From Salinigranum halophilum (lineage in GTDB: Archaea > Halobacteriota > Halobacteria > Halobacteriales > Haloferacaceae): a stretch of 64,000 bases of DNA. The stretch covers positions 1 to 64,000 of the forward strand of contig NZ_SSNL01000004.1 of the NCBI RefSeq assembly GCF_007004735.1. The letters run 5' to 3'. Positions 25,049 through 33,635 of the stretch are shown piece by piece; position 1 is the first letter of the stretch; each line of letters begins with the position of its first letter. The position numbers were made by a program, and so were the translations under genes. The notes under the pieces were generated by a model. The model was given only the letters and a program-made list of their open reading frames with translations, was not told where the DNA came from and searched no databases.

Positions 25049-27471
25049 GCCAGGTCACGTACACCGAACCCACCCGCGACGACGCGGCGACGGCAGACCT
25101 CGTCGAACGGTACGAGTCGGTCGTCGCCAGGTACGACGACGACTTCGAGGCCGCGAAGGAACTCGTGACGCGACTCGGGGCGCACTACGACCCCGACGCC
25201 GGCGTCGCCGAGTTCGGCTTCTGGACGCCCGAACTGCTCGACGAGGGCGTCGCCGAGGCGGACGTCTCCCTCGAACTGCTGACGCCGGCGTCCGAGGTCG
25301 ATTACGACGACGCCGACGAGGGCGGTCTCGAGGTCGAGTTCCACCGCGACCGACTGCCCGTCGAACGGACCGGCGAGTACCACTGGGTCGCCGCCGCCGA
25401 CGTCCGCGCGGGGACCCGCGACCGGTTCGGCGCGTTCTACCGCCTCGTCTACGAGACGGACGACGGGACCGGGACGGTCACCGACCCGCTCGCGTACTCG
25501 ACGCCGTTCGGTGCGTTCGCGCCTCCCGAGCTGTACGACTGGGAGTCGCTCGACGCCTCGCGCGCCGACCGCGAGTACTTCGAGAAGCTCGGAACCGACG
25601 AGGAACGCGTCTCCACGACGGAACACGACGGACTTCCACGGGTGGACCCCGCGAACGCCATGGTCGAAATCCACCCCGGAACTGCCACCGAAGACGGCAC
25701 CCTCGGAGGCTTAGCCCGCCAGTACGAGACTATCGGCGAGAAACTCGAGGCGGACGACGAACTCACTCCCGCAGAACGCAACTTCGTCGGCTACGACGGC
25801 ATCCAGCTGATGCCGGTCGAACCGCTCACCGAGAACCGCGAGTTCGACGACTACTGGCGCGAGCAGTCCGACGACGGGGACGGCGACTCGCTGACGGTGG
25901 CGGTCGACCGCCCCGACATGATCAACTGGGGCTACGACATCGTCGTCTCGGCGTACTCGGCGACGAACCCGGGCGTCCTGGAGACGGGCCGCCCCGACGA
26001 ACTGGTCGACTTCATCGCCGCGTGTCACAATCTGCCCGACCCCATCAAGGTCGTCTTCGACGTCGCGCTCGGCCACGCCGACAACCGCGGTGCCGAACTC
26101 CTGAACGACTACTACTTCGAGGGGCCGGGGATGTACGGCAAACACCTCCACTACAAACACCCCACCGTTCGGGCGGTCCTGCTCGAACTCCAGCGCCGTC
26201 GGATGGACTATGGAGCCGATGGCATCCGCGTCGACGGCGCGCAGGACTTCACCTACTACGACTTGGGCGAAGAGGAGAACGTCCACGACGACGAGTTCCT
26301 CGCCGAGATGGACGCGGTGACCCAGGAGGTCGCGGGAACCGAGTACCGCCCGTGGATGATCTTCGAAGACGGCCGGCCGTGGCCGCGCGAGGACTGGGAA
26401 CTCGCCTCCTCCTACAGAGCGCTCATCGAACAGCACCCCCACTCGTTCCAGTGGTCGCCCATCACCTTCGCGCACAACACGCCCGCCCTCTTGACGTTCT
26501 GGGCGACGAAGTGGTGGCGCGTCAAGGAGGTCTGTGAGTTCGGCAGCCAGTGGCTCACGGGCGTCGCGAACCACGACACCATCAGGAGAGGAACGCAGAT
26601 CGACCCCACGGTGGAGTTCAACCAGTCGCCGGTCAACCCCTACCTCGGCGAGGACTACCCCGAGACGCTCGACGCCGCGTACAACAACCCCGCGTCGTCG
26701 ATGTTCTTCTACTGCTTCGCGCCCGGGGTCCCGATGGACTTCGTCCACGCCAACATGCGCGCCCCGTGGGGCTTCATCCGCGACACCGACTCCATCTGGA
26801 ACGTGAAGGTCGTCTCCGACGAGTCGAAGTTCATCTACTGGCAGGTGCGCGAGGAGCAGTTCCAGTCTGACGAACACTTCCAGCGCATCAAGGCGCTCGG
26901 CTTCGCGGACAAGGCTGAACTGCTGACGTTCATGAACGCGCTGTCGGCGGCGGTCAAATCGACCGACTACGACCTCGACGTGATGGCGGGGATGCTCTCG
27001 GCGATGGACTCTCCGCTGGGAGACGACCTCTCCGCCGCCGACCTCGAGGAGTACGCCTACGCGTGGATGCAGGACGTCCACGAGTTCGCCAACCTCGCCC
27101 ACTGGCACGACGCACAGGACGACGAGCGCACCGCCTTCGACCTCAGCGTGCGGGAGTTCCGTCAGGAGCGGCCGTGGCTCCGAGCCGACGTCGGCTTCGA
27201 GGGTGACGAGTACTACGGCTACCGCCATCCCACGGAAGGGACCGTCCTCTACTACGGCTTCCGCATCTCCCCCGACGACGACGAACAACTGCTGTTCGCC
27301 GCGAACATGGAGGGCGTCCCCGTCGAGGTGTCGCCCGAAACCCTGCAAGAAGAGATGCCCGACATCCCCACCGACGGCTGGGAGGTCGCGCTCGCGGCCC
27401 CGGGCGTCGACGCTGGAGCTCACGTGGAACTCGACAACTCGCAGGCCATCGTCTGGCGGCGCGAACCCTGA
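25045..27471 (+). CDS. GH13-like glycosidase, possible glucosylglycerol hydrolase type
   Basis: The 808-aa protein starts within the stop of the amylase gene. A long N-terminal region (1-270) is followed by a barrel related to GH13. It includes PIKVVFDVALGHADNRGA (region I-like), YGADGIRVDGAQDF (region II with the nucleophile Asp), PWMIFEDGRPWPRE (region III Glu), and LTGVANHDTIRRG (region IV). The sequence resembles proteins annotated as glucosylglycerol hydrolase. That name is from memory and uncertain. Coupled translation with the amylase implies that the two act in one pathway. It is cytoplasmic by lack of a signal peptide. Confidence 0.75.
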   Translation: MSQVTYTEPTRDDAATADLVERYESVVARYDDDFEAAKELVTRLGAHYDPDAGVAEFGFWTPELLDEGVAEADVSLELLTPASEVDYDDADEGGLEVEFHRDRLPVERTGEYHWVAAADVRAGTRDRFGAFYRLVYETDDGTGTVTDPLAYSTPFGAFAPPELYDWESLDASRADREYFEKLGTDEERVSTTEHDGLPRVDPANAMVEIHPGTATEDGTLGGLARQYETIGEKLEADDELTPAERNFVGYDGIQLMPVEPLTENREFDDYWREQSDDGDGDSLTVAVDRPDMINWGYDIVVSAYSATNPGVLETGRPDELVDFIAACHNLPDPIKVVFDVALGHADNRGAELLNDYYFEGPGMYGKHLHYKHPTVRAVLLELQRRRMDYGADGIRVDGAQDFTYYDLGEEENVHDDEFLAEMDAVTQEVAGTEYRPWMIFEDGRPWPREDWELASSYRALIEQHPHSFQWSPITFAHNTPALLTFWATKWWRVKEVCEFGSQWLTGVANHDTIRRGTQIDPTVEFNQSPVNPYLGEDYPETLDAAYNNPASSMFFYCFAPGVPMDFVHANMRAPWGFIRDTDSIWNVKVVSDESKFIYWQVREEQFQSDEHFQRIKALGFADKAELLTFMNALSAAVKSTDYDLDVMAGMLSAMDSPLGDDLSAADLEEYAYAWMQDVHEFANLAHWHDAQDDERTAFDLSVREFRQERPWLRADVGFEGDEYYGYRHPTEGTVLYYGFRISPDDDEQLLFAANMEGVPVEVSPETLQEEMPDIPTDGWEVALAAPGVDAGAHVELDNSQAIVWRREP

Positions 27472-27573
27472 CCCTGACCCGGACTGACCACCGCTGACCG
27501 CTCGCCCGTCGGCCGACCGCCGGACGACGGCGAGTTCCGGTTCGATCGCTTTTCCGTTCGACCCCGAGTCCGC

Positions 27574-27735
27574 TCAGTGACCCGCCGGCGCCGACAGGAC
27601 GTCCTGTAACACCCCGCACTCGGAGCAGGTGAGTACGAGCGCGTTGCCAACCGGGACGTCACCCTCCCACACGGCCACCGACTGCCGTTCGAAGCTCGCC
27701 GACTCGCCGCAGTGTTCGCAGACGTACTCGGACAT
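27574..27735 (-). CDS. Tiny zinc-ribbon protein
   Basis: The 53-aa protein has two Cys pairs: YVCEHCGES at residues 4-12 and LTCSECGVL in the C-terminal part. The CxxC-x24-28-CxxC spacing is that of a rubredoxin-like zinc ribbon. Haloarchaea carry many such small CxxCG proteins, some of them regulators. It begins MSEYVCEHCG at 27735 and ends APAGH. It follows the MBL-fold gene on the same strand, 49 bp downstream. Confidence 0.75.
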   Translation of the reverse strand: MSEYVCEHCGESASFERQSVAVWEGDVPVGNALVLTCSECGVLQDVLSAPAGH

Positions 27736-27784
27736 GCCTCGCTATTCGGCGAGGAGTGGGTAGTCGTTGCGGTCGCGGTGAGAC

Positions 27785-28621
27785 TCAGGTCAGTGGCGCG
27801 TCCCCTGCCCGTTCGGCGTGCGCGAGCGGGACCGTCTCGCGCCGGCGGAGTCGGTGGGGGGCGTCGGGGTCGTGCGACGGGAGATAGACCGTCGGCGTCC
27901 CGGTCGCGAACGCCCGGATGCGTTCGATGCTCCTCGCCGCCGCGTCGTAGTCGGCGACACCGCCGGCGACCGCACCCGTCAGGAGCTGTGCCTGCGTGAA
28001 CGTCGCATCGCCGGCGAGGAACGCGGCGCACTCGTCGTTGTGGCAGATGACGGACTGGTGTCCGGGCGTCGCCCCCGGCGTCGCGACGAGGACGACCCCC
28101 TCCGCGAGGGCGTGACTCTCGGGGAACGACTCGAACGAGCCGTCGTAGTCGACGAGTCGACGACGGACCCACGACGGCCACACGTCCGGAGCGCCGACCG
28201 AGTCCCACTCCCGTCGCGAGACGACGACGTCCGCGTTCCGGAAGTAGGGGACGCCGTCGGCGTGGTCGGGGGCGAGCCGGGTCAGCACCACCCAGCGGAC
28301 GTCGCTCGGGTCGATACCGAGCGCACGGAGCTGGGGGCCCACCTCCTCCTCGGGGGCGACGTCGAACCACTCGGTCCGGCGCGCGACCCGTGTGGAGAGC
28401 CAGCCGCCCCGCCCACCGTCGTAGCAGGCGACGGTCGCCCCCGTGTCGACGACGATGGGGCCCGCTGGATGGTCGACCACCCACGCGTACACCGGGAGCG
28501 GCGCGGTCCACGTGCGGTCGGCGAGAACGTCGAGGAACCGAAGCGGTCGCCGCCGCCACCGTGCGGTGACGTATCGGCGTTTCAATCGGACCGTCCCCGT
28601 CCGAACCGCGTGGATGTGCAT
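27785..28621 (-). CDS. MBL-fold hydrolase-like protein with degenerate metal motif
   Basis: The 278-aa protein resembles N-acyl-homoserine-lactonase-type metallo-beta-lactamase-fold proteins (VYAWVVDHPAGPIVVDTGA, then a GHQSVIC block, FLAGDATF and LPSHDPDAP). The expected HxHxDH motif is replaced by RLAPDH in VVLTRLAPDHADGV. Two metal-binding His residues are therefore lost, while the Asp, the third His and later ligands remain. It may be catalytically inactive, bind only one metal, or have a different reaction. The start MHIHAVRTG was chosen, since the open frame upstream is Ser/Arg-rich. It lies 85 bp after the GT-C glycosyltransferase gene. Confidence 0.8.
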   Translation of the reverse strand: MHIHAVRTGTVRLKRRYVTARWRRRPLRFLDVLADRTWTAPLPVYAWVVDHPAGPIVVDTGATVACYDGGRGGWLSTRVARRTEWFDVAPEEEVGPQLRALGIDPSDVRWVVLTRLAPDHADGVPYFRNADVVVSRREWDSVGAPDVWPSWVRRRLVDYDGSFESFPESHALAEGVVLVATPGATPGHQSVICHNDECAAFLAGDATFTQAQLLTGAVAGGVADYDAAARSIERIRAFATGTPTVYLPSHDPDAPHRLRRRETVPLAHAERAGDAPLT

Positions 28622-28706
28622 GTCAGTCCGTATGACACGCTCGACTATGTGGTTTGCTCTCGAATCACACACTATCGCGCCATCGGACAGCTCTCCCGCC
28701 CGCGAG

Positions 28707-30809
28707 TCAGGAGTCCGTCGTGGCGACCCGCGCGGCCGTCTCGACGGAGACGCCGGAGAGGTACTCCCCGTCGGGGCCGACCCACGTCCCCTCGGTGCCA
28801 CACTCGGGGCGGAGCCGACAAACCCTCGTCTCGGGCGGCCAGAGGACCCGGATGCGCCCGTCCTCCGCGGAGACGGTCGCCTCCTGCCGGTAGGTGACCG
28901 ACGCGCCGCCCACGGTAGCGAACCGGACGACGAGGTCGACCTCGCTCGCGCCGGACGGGAGGTCGACGCGCGTCGGACCCGCCGCCTGCGGGTGGTTCGT
29001 CACCGACGCGCCCTGAGCCGAGAGGTCCCACGCCACCGAGACGTGTCCGTCGGCGGAGTCGACGCGATAGCGGGCGACGTCCGATTCGGTCTCCAGCCGA
29101 ATCGAGGCCGACGTCGCGCCGTCGGGGGCCCCGAAGCGGGAGGTCGCCGACACGCGCTCCCCCTCGAGGACGCGAAGCCGGGTCAGTTCCGGTTCGACGG
29201 GGGTGACGGCACCGGTCCACTCGCCGCGGTAGGTGAAGCGGTACGGCGTCCGTGTCGTCGCGTCGAGCGCGCGGACGTCGGCGTCGGGCCCCTCGTCGAG
29301 GACGTAGAGCGACGAGCCGTCGAAACCGGGGTCGTTGCGGAGGTACTGGAAGGGGTGTTGCTGCCAGTCGCCGTAGGGGTCAGGCGTGTAGACGAGCGCG
29401 TCGTCGAACGTCTCGTCGTGGAACGGTTCGTACGTCGCCCCGAGGTTCTCGGTCCGCTGGCGGTTCTCCGCCCAGGGTTCCGACAGCGCCGCCCGCTCGG
29501 CGCTCGCGACGACGGGGGCCGCACAGACGAGACACAGGACGAGCACGAGACGGGCGCGACCCGGGGATAGCCGGGCGGAGACGGCGGCGCGGACCCGGCG
29601 GGCGAGCGTGACGAGGCCGACGGCACCGAACAGCGACACCGGCACCAGGAGGTCGAAGTGGTAGAACGGTCCGAGGAGGTCGATGAGTCCGTTTCGGAGC
29701 CCGTTGAGCGTCCCCCAGAAGTAGACGTTGCCGAGGACGACAGCCGGGACGAGCCCGAACACCACTAGACTCTCCTCTTGGTCGACCCACGCTTCGCGCA
29801 GCGCGACGGACACGCCGGCGGCCGCGAGCACGACGCCGAGGACGCCGAGCGGGGCGAACGCCGTGACGAAGAGCGACAGCGCCTCGACAGCGGCTTCGAC
29901 CCCGAGCGCGGGCGTGTACTGTTCGGTGTAGCCGAGGATCTCCCGTTCGCCGAAGCCGAGTCCGTCGCGGGGGGCGAAGGCCTGATAGGGGAACGTCGTT
30001 GCCGACCCGGTCACAACCACGTTGTACGCGAGGGTGAGGGCGACGAAGCAGAGACCGGGGACCGAAATGGCGGTCGCGAGTTCGATCCGCCGTCTCATCC
30101 GCCCACTCTGGACCCCTCGCCACAGCCGCCACAGCGTGTGGGCGATGAACGGTGCGGCGAACACCACCGCGGTGTAGGGACGTGCGAAGAAGGCGACGCC
30201 GACGGCGACGCCCGCGGCGACGGCGTAGCGACGGCTGTCCCGCCGGACCGCGCGGAGGTACGCGACGGCGAACGCGAGGTTCCAGAACGTCGTGGGGGCG
30301 TAGGGGAGGAACACCGACGACGAGAGCACGAACAGCGGCGCGGTCGCCAACAGGCAGACGGCGACGAGCCCGGTCGTGCGGTCGGCGACGTCGCGGCCGA
30401 GGACGTACAGGAGAAGACTCGACCCGGCGGCCACGGCCCCGAGGGTGAGTCGTGGCTCGCCGAGGAGCATCCCGACGGCGAACATCGCGGCCGGAACGGG
30501 CGCGTACTTCGGATACAGCTGTGGTCCCGCCGATGTCGACTCCTCGACGAAGAACCACGGGCGGACGAGGTCGGCGATATCGGCCGGTGGTGTCAAGAAC
30601 ATCTTCCCCTCGAGGAGCATCGCCGCCTGCAGGAGGTAGACGCCCTCGTCGTCGTTCACCGAGTGGTACGCGAAGAGGTCCATCGAGACCCACAGGACGA
30701 CCGCGCCGACCGCCAGCGCGACGACGACGGCGAGCGCGTCGAGGGGGTGGAACGAACGCCGAGAGAGCCACCGACGGCTCCGTCGGACGAGCGTCGAAGC
30801 CACGACCAC
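28707..30809 (-). CDS. GT-C/ArnT-like membrane glycosyltransferase
   Basis: The 700-aa protein has about ten to eleven transmembrane helices in residues 25-430 and a C-terminal extracytoplasmic beta domain (about 430-700). The first loop carries HSVNDDEGVYLLQAAML, the acidic motif expected of GT39/PMT-type enzymes that use lipid-linked sugars. The C-terminal domain contains DSADGHVSVAWDLSAQG. A GTG start at 30809 lies 6 bp after the ABC ATPase stop. It is therefore probably the last gene of the iron-transport operon, an unusual partner. The acceptor is unknown. Confidence 0.8.
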   Translation of the reverse strand: MVVASTLVRRSRRWLSRRSFHPLDALAVVVALAVGAVVLWVSMDLFAYHSVNDDEGVYLLQAAMLLEGKMFLTPPADIADLVRPWFFVEESTSAGPQLYPKYAPVPAAMFAVGMLLGEPRLTLGAVAAGSSLLLYVLGRDVADRTTGLVAVCLLATAPLFVLSSSVFLPYAPTTFWNLAFAVAYLRAVRRDSRRYAVAAGVAVGVAFFARPYTAVVFAAPFIAHTLWRLWRGVQSGRMRRRIELATAISVPGLCFVALTLAYNVVVTGSATTFPYQAFAPRDGLGFGEREILGYTEQYTPALGVEAAVEALSLFVTAFAPLGVLGVVLAAAGVSVALREAWVDQEESLVVFGLVPAVVLGNVYFWGTLNGLRNGLIDLLGPFYHFDLLVPVSLFGAVGLVTLARRVRAAVSARLSPGRARLVLVLCLVCAAPVVASAERAALSEPWAENRQRTENLGATYEPFHDETFDDALVYTPDPYGDWQQHPFQYLRNDPGFDGSSLYVLDEGPDADVRALDATTRTPYRFTYRGEWTGAVTPVEPELTRLRVLEGERVSATSRFGAPDGATSASIRLETESDVARYRVDSADGHVSVAWDLSAQGASVTNHPQAAGPTRVDLPSGASEVDLVVRFATVGGASVTYRQEATVSAEDGRIRVLWPPETRVCRLRPECGTEGTWVGPDGEYLSGVSVETAARVATTDS

Positions 30810-30815
30810 GGTCGG

Positions 30816-32039
30816 TCAGTCGTCTGCGCCGTGGCGGAGTTGGTCCTCGCGGTTCTCGATGGCCGGACGCTGTTCGCAGGGGAACCACGCGAGTTCGTGG
30901 TCCGCCTGGAGCGTCAGGTCGACGCGCGAGTCGAGCGGGACCTGTTCGTCGTGGTTGTGCATGCACTGGACCCGCGAGCCGTCGTCGAGCGCCACCTCGT
31001 AGAGGATGGTCGGGCCGAGGTAGCGTTTGGCCTTCACCTCGGCGTTGCCGACGATGCCGTCGTCCCCGTCCCCGTTCCCGTCGGTCGCGACCGAGACCGG
31101 GTCCGCGCGCACGTCGTCGGGTCGGACGAGGATGTCGATGCAGGTGTCGTCGTACTCGGGCGCGAGGCCGTGAATCTGTGCGCGCGGGACCGACCCCACG
31201 TCGGTCTCGACGATGTCGCCCACCACGCGGCCCGGGATGAACGACGCGTAGCCCAGGAAGCCGGCGACGAACCGCGACTTCGGGTGCTGGAACACGCTCT
31301 CGGGTTCGCCGATCTGTTCGATTTGGCCGTCGTTGACGACGGCGACTCTGTCGGAGATGCTCATCGCCTCCTCCTGGTCGTGGGTCACGGAGATGGCGGT
31401 GACGCCGGCCGCCTTGATGATGTCGCGGACCTCCTCGCGCATCGCCACGCGGAGGTCGACGTCGAGGTTCGAGAACGGTTCGTCGAGGAGGAGAATCTCG
31501 GGTTCGGGCGCGAGCGACCGCGCGAGCGCGACCCGCTGTTGCTGTCCGCCGGACAGTTCGTCCGGGTACGAGTCGGCCTGCGCCTCGAGGCCGACGAGGT
31601 CGAGCAGGTCATCGACGCGCCGGTCCGTCTCGTCCGCTGAGAGGTCCTGAAGACCGAAGGCGACGTTCTCGGCGGCCGTGAGGTGGGGAAAGAGCGCGAA
31701 CTCCTGGAAGACGACGCCGACGCCGCGCTCTTCGGGCGCGACGAACGAGCCGTCACCCGAGACGGGGTCGCCGTTGAGTCGGATGACGCCGCTGTCGGGA
31801 CGCTCGAGCCCCGCGATGAGCCGCAGGGTCGTGGTCTTGCCACAGCCTGAGGGGCCGAGCAGCGTGAGTATCTCGCCCTCGGTGACCGACAGCGAGAGGT
31901 CGTCGATGACGGGCTCAGAGCCGAAGCGTTTCGAGAGGTCTTCGAGCGCCAGCACCGGCGTCTGCGCGTCCGACGCGGTGGTCGAGTTCGAACCCGGTTC
32001 CGTCCGTCCGTCACGGTTTGAGAGTACACTATCTGACAT
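30816..32039 (-). CDS. ABC transporter ATP-binding protein, ferric iron/spermidine type
   Basis: The 407-aa ATPase of an importer shows Walker A GPSGCGKTT (near residue 62), Q-loop VFQEFALFPHL, signature LSGGQQQRVALARSL, Walker B ILLLDEPFSNLD, and switch SVTHDQEEA. A C-terminal TOBE-like regulatory domain (about 300-390) matches FbpC/PotA proteins. Its start overlaps the permease stop by 11 bp. It energises the permease 32029-33621 with the receptor 33636-34838. Confidence 0.9.
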   Translation of the reverse strand: MSDSVLSNRDGRTEPGSNSTTASDAQTPVLALEDLSKRFGSEPVIDDLSLSVTEGEILTLLGPSGCGKTTTLRLIAGLERPDSGVIRLNGDPVSGDGSFVAPEERGVGVVFQEFALFPHLTAAENVAFGLQDLSADETDRRVDDLLDLVGLEAQADSYPDELSGGQQQRVALARSLAPEPEILLLDEPFSNLDVDLRVAMREEVRDIIKAAGVTAISVTHDQEEAMSISDRVAVVNDGQIEQIGEPESVFQHPKSRFVAGFLGYASFIPGRVVGDIVETDVGSVPRAQIHGLAPEYDDTCIDILVRPDDVRADPVSVATDGNGDGDDGIVGNAEVKAKRYLGPTILYEVALDDGSRVQCMHNHDEQVPLDSRVDLTLQADHELAWFPCEQRPAIENREDQLRHGADD

Positions 32040-33621
32040 CGTATCCCTCCTGTGAGAGGATGACCAGCATCGACAGCCCCGACACGCCGAGGAGGATGAG
32101 CGCGGGGATTGCCGCCTGACCGAAGTATCCGGCCGCGTAGGCGGTCCAGATATGGACGACGAGCGTCTTGAACCCAGACGGCCTGAGTAACAGGGTCGCC
32201 GGGAGCTCCTTCATCGTCGTCAGGAAGACGAGCGCCGCGCCGCCCAGCAGGCCGGGGGCGACGAGCGGGAGCGTCACCGAGCGGAAGGCGCCGACGGACG
32301 TCCGCCCGAGCGTTCGCGCGGCCTCCGGGAGCGCGGGGTCGACGCGGAGGAACGACGCCCGGAGCGACCCCACCGCCTGTGGGAGGAACCGGACGACGTA
32401 CGCGAACACCAGCAGGAACGTGGTCTGGTAGATGGGCGTCGCGACGGTGGTCCCGAGGAACACCAGCGCCAGCCCCAGGACGACGCCCGGGACCGCGTAG
32501 CCGACGTAGGTCGCGCGCTCGGCGAGCATCGCGAGCCGCGAGTCGCGCTTCGCGGCGAGGTACGCCACCGGCAGGCCGGCGAGCGTCGCCGCGAGCGCGG
32601 CGGCCGCGGACACGCCGACCGAGTTCAGCGCGTACTCGGGGCGGAACGCGAGGCCCTGGCCCACCGCCGTCGTGTCGCCGAGCCAGGTGAGCAGGATGCC
32701 GAGCGGGACGACGAGTGCGAGCCCGGCAACCCCCGCACAGAGGGCGAGCGCCGGGAGCGTCCACCGGCCGAGCGCGACCACGTCGCTCGACCGGCCGCCG
32801 GCCGCCGTGCGCTCGTTCCCGCTGACCTTCGACTCCAGCGCGAGGATGAACACCGTCAGGCCGACGAGCTGAAGCGAGAGGAGCGTCGCCGTGTCCCGGC
32901 CGAAGGCGTTGAACTCCACGTAGATGACGCGCGTGAACGCGTCGAACTGCATGATGGCCGGGGTCCCGAAGTCCGAGAGGGTGTACAGCGCCACCAGGAG
33001 CGCTCCCGCCGCGACTGCCGGACGAATGTGTGGGAGGGTGACGTGGCGAAACGCCTCTCGGCGGGAGTGTCTGAGCGTCCGCGCGGCGTCGATGAGCGTC
33101 GTGTCGAGCGACTTCAGCGCCGCTCGCGTCGTGATGTACACGTACGGGTAGGTGTACAGGGTGAGCACGAGGACGGCGCCGTGAAAGCCGTAGATCTCGG
33201 GCAGGGACTCCACACCCAGGGGTGCGAGGAGTCGCTGGAACGCGCCTCTCGGTCCGAAGGCCGAGACGAACGCGAAGGCCCCGATGTAGCTCGGAATTAC
33301 GAGCGGGAGCGAGACGGCCACGGTCCAGAAGCGCGCGAACGGGAGGTCCGTCCGGACGGTGAGGTACGCGAGCGGCACGCCCAGAACGATGGACGCGCCG
33401 GTCACCCCGGCGACGAGGAGGGCGCTGTTGACGAACACCTCGAGCGTCGTGGGGCGGGTGAGGAGCGCGACCGCCTCGGCCGACCCGACGTCGAACGCCG
33501 TTCGGAAGAGCCAGACCAGGGGCAAGAGCACGGCTGCTGCGACACCTGCTGCCGCGACCGTGAGGCCGAGCGGGAGCGGGTCGTCGGCCGTCTCCTGTGT
33601 GATTCCCTGGTCTGTCGCCAT
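32029..33621 (-). CDS. ABC transporter permease, ferric iron type (FbpB/HitB-like)
   Basis: The 530-aa permease has two fused six-helix halves, about twelve transmembrane segments. The ATPase-contact EAA loops are seen in each half: IDAARTLRHSRREAFRHVTLPHIRPAV and LPEAARTLGRTSVGAFRSVTLPLVAPGL. This fused form is typical of Fe3+ importers. The start ATG at 33621 lies 14 bp after the receptor gene's stop, so the three genes form one operon. Confidence 0.9.
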   Translation of the reverse strand: MATDQGITQETADDPLPLGLTVAAAGVAAAVLLPLVWLFRTAFDVGSAEAVALLTRPTTLEVFVNSALLVAGVTGASIVLGVPLAYLTVRTDLPFARFWTVAVSLPLVIPSYIGAFAFVSAFGPRGAFQRLLAPLGVESLPEIYGFHGAVLVLTLYTYPYVYITTRAALKSLDTTLIDAARTLRHSRREAFRHVTLPHIRPAVAAGALLVALYTLSDFGTPAIMQFDAFTRVIYVEFNAFGRDTATLLSLQLVGLTVFILALESKVSGNERTAAGGRSSDVVALGRWTLPALALCAGVAGLALVVPLGILLTWLGDTTAVGQGLAFRPEYALNSVGVSAAAALAATLAGLPVAYLAAKRDSRLAMLAERATYVGYAVPGVVLGLALVFLGTTVATPIYQTTFLLVFAYVVRFLPQAVGSLRASFLRVDPALPEAARTLGRTSVGAFRSVTLPLVAPGLLGGAALVFLTTMKELPATLLLRPSGFKTLVVHIWTAYAAGYFGQAAIPALILLGVSGLSMLVILSQEGYDVR

Positions 33622-33635
33622 CGTTTCTGTATTGC

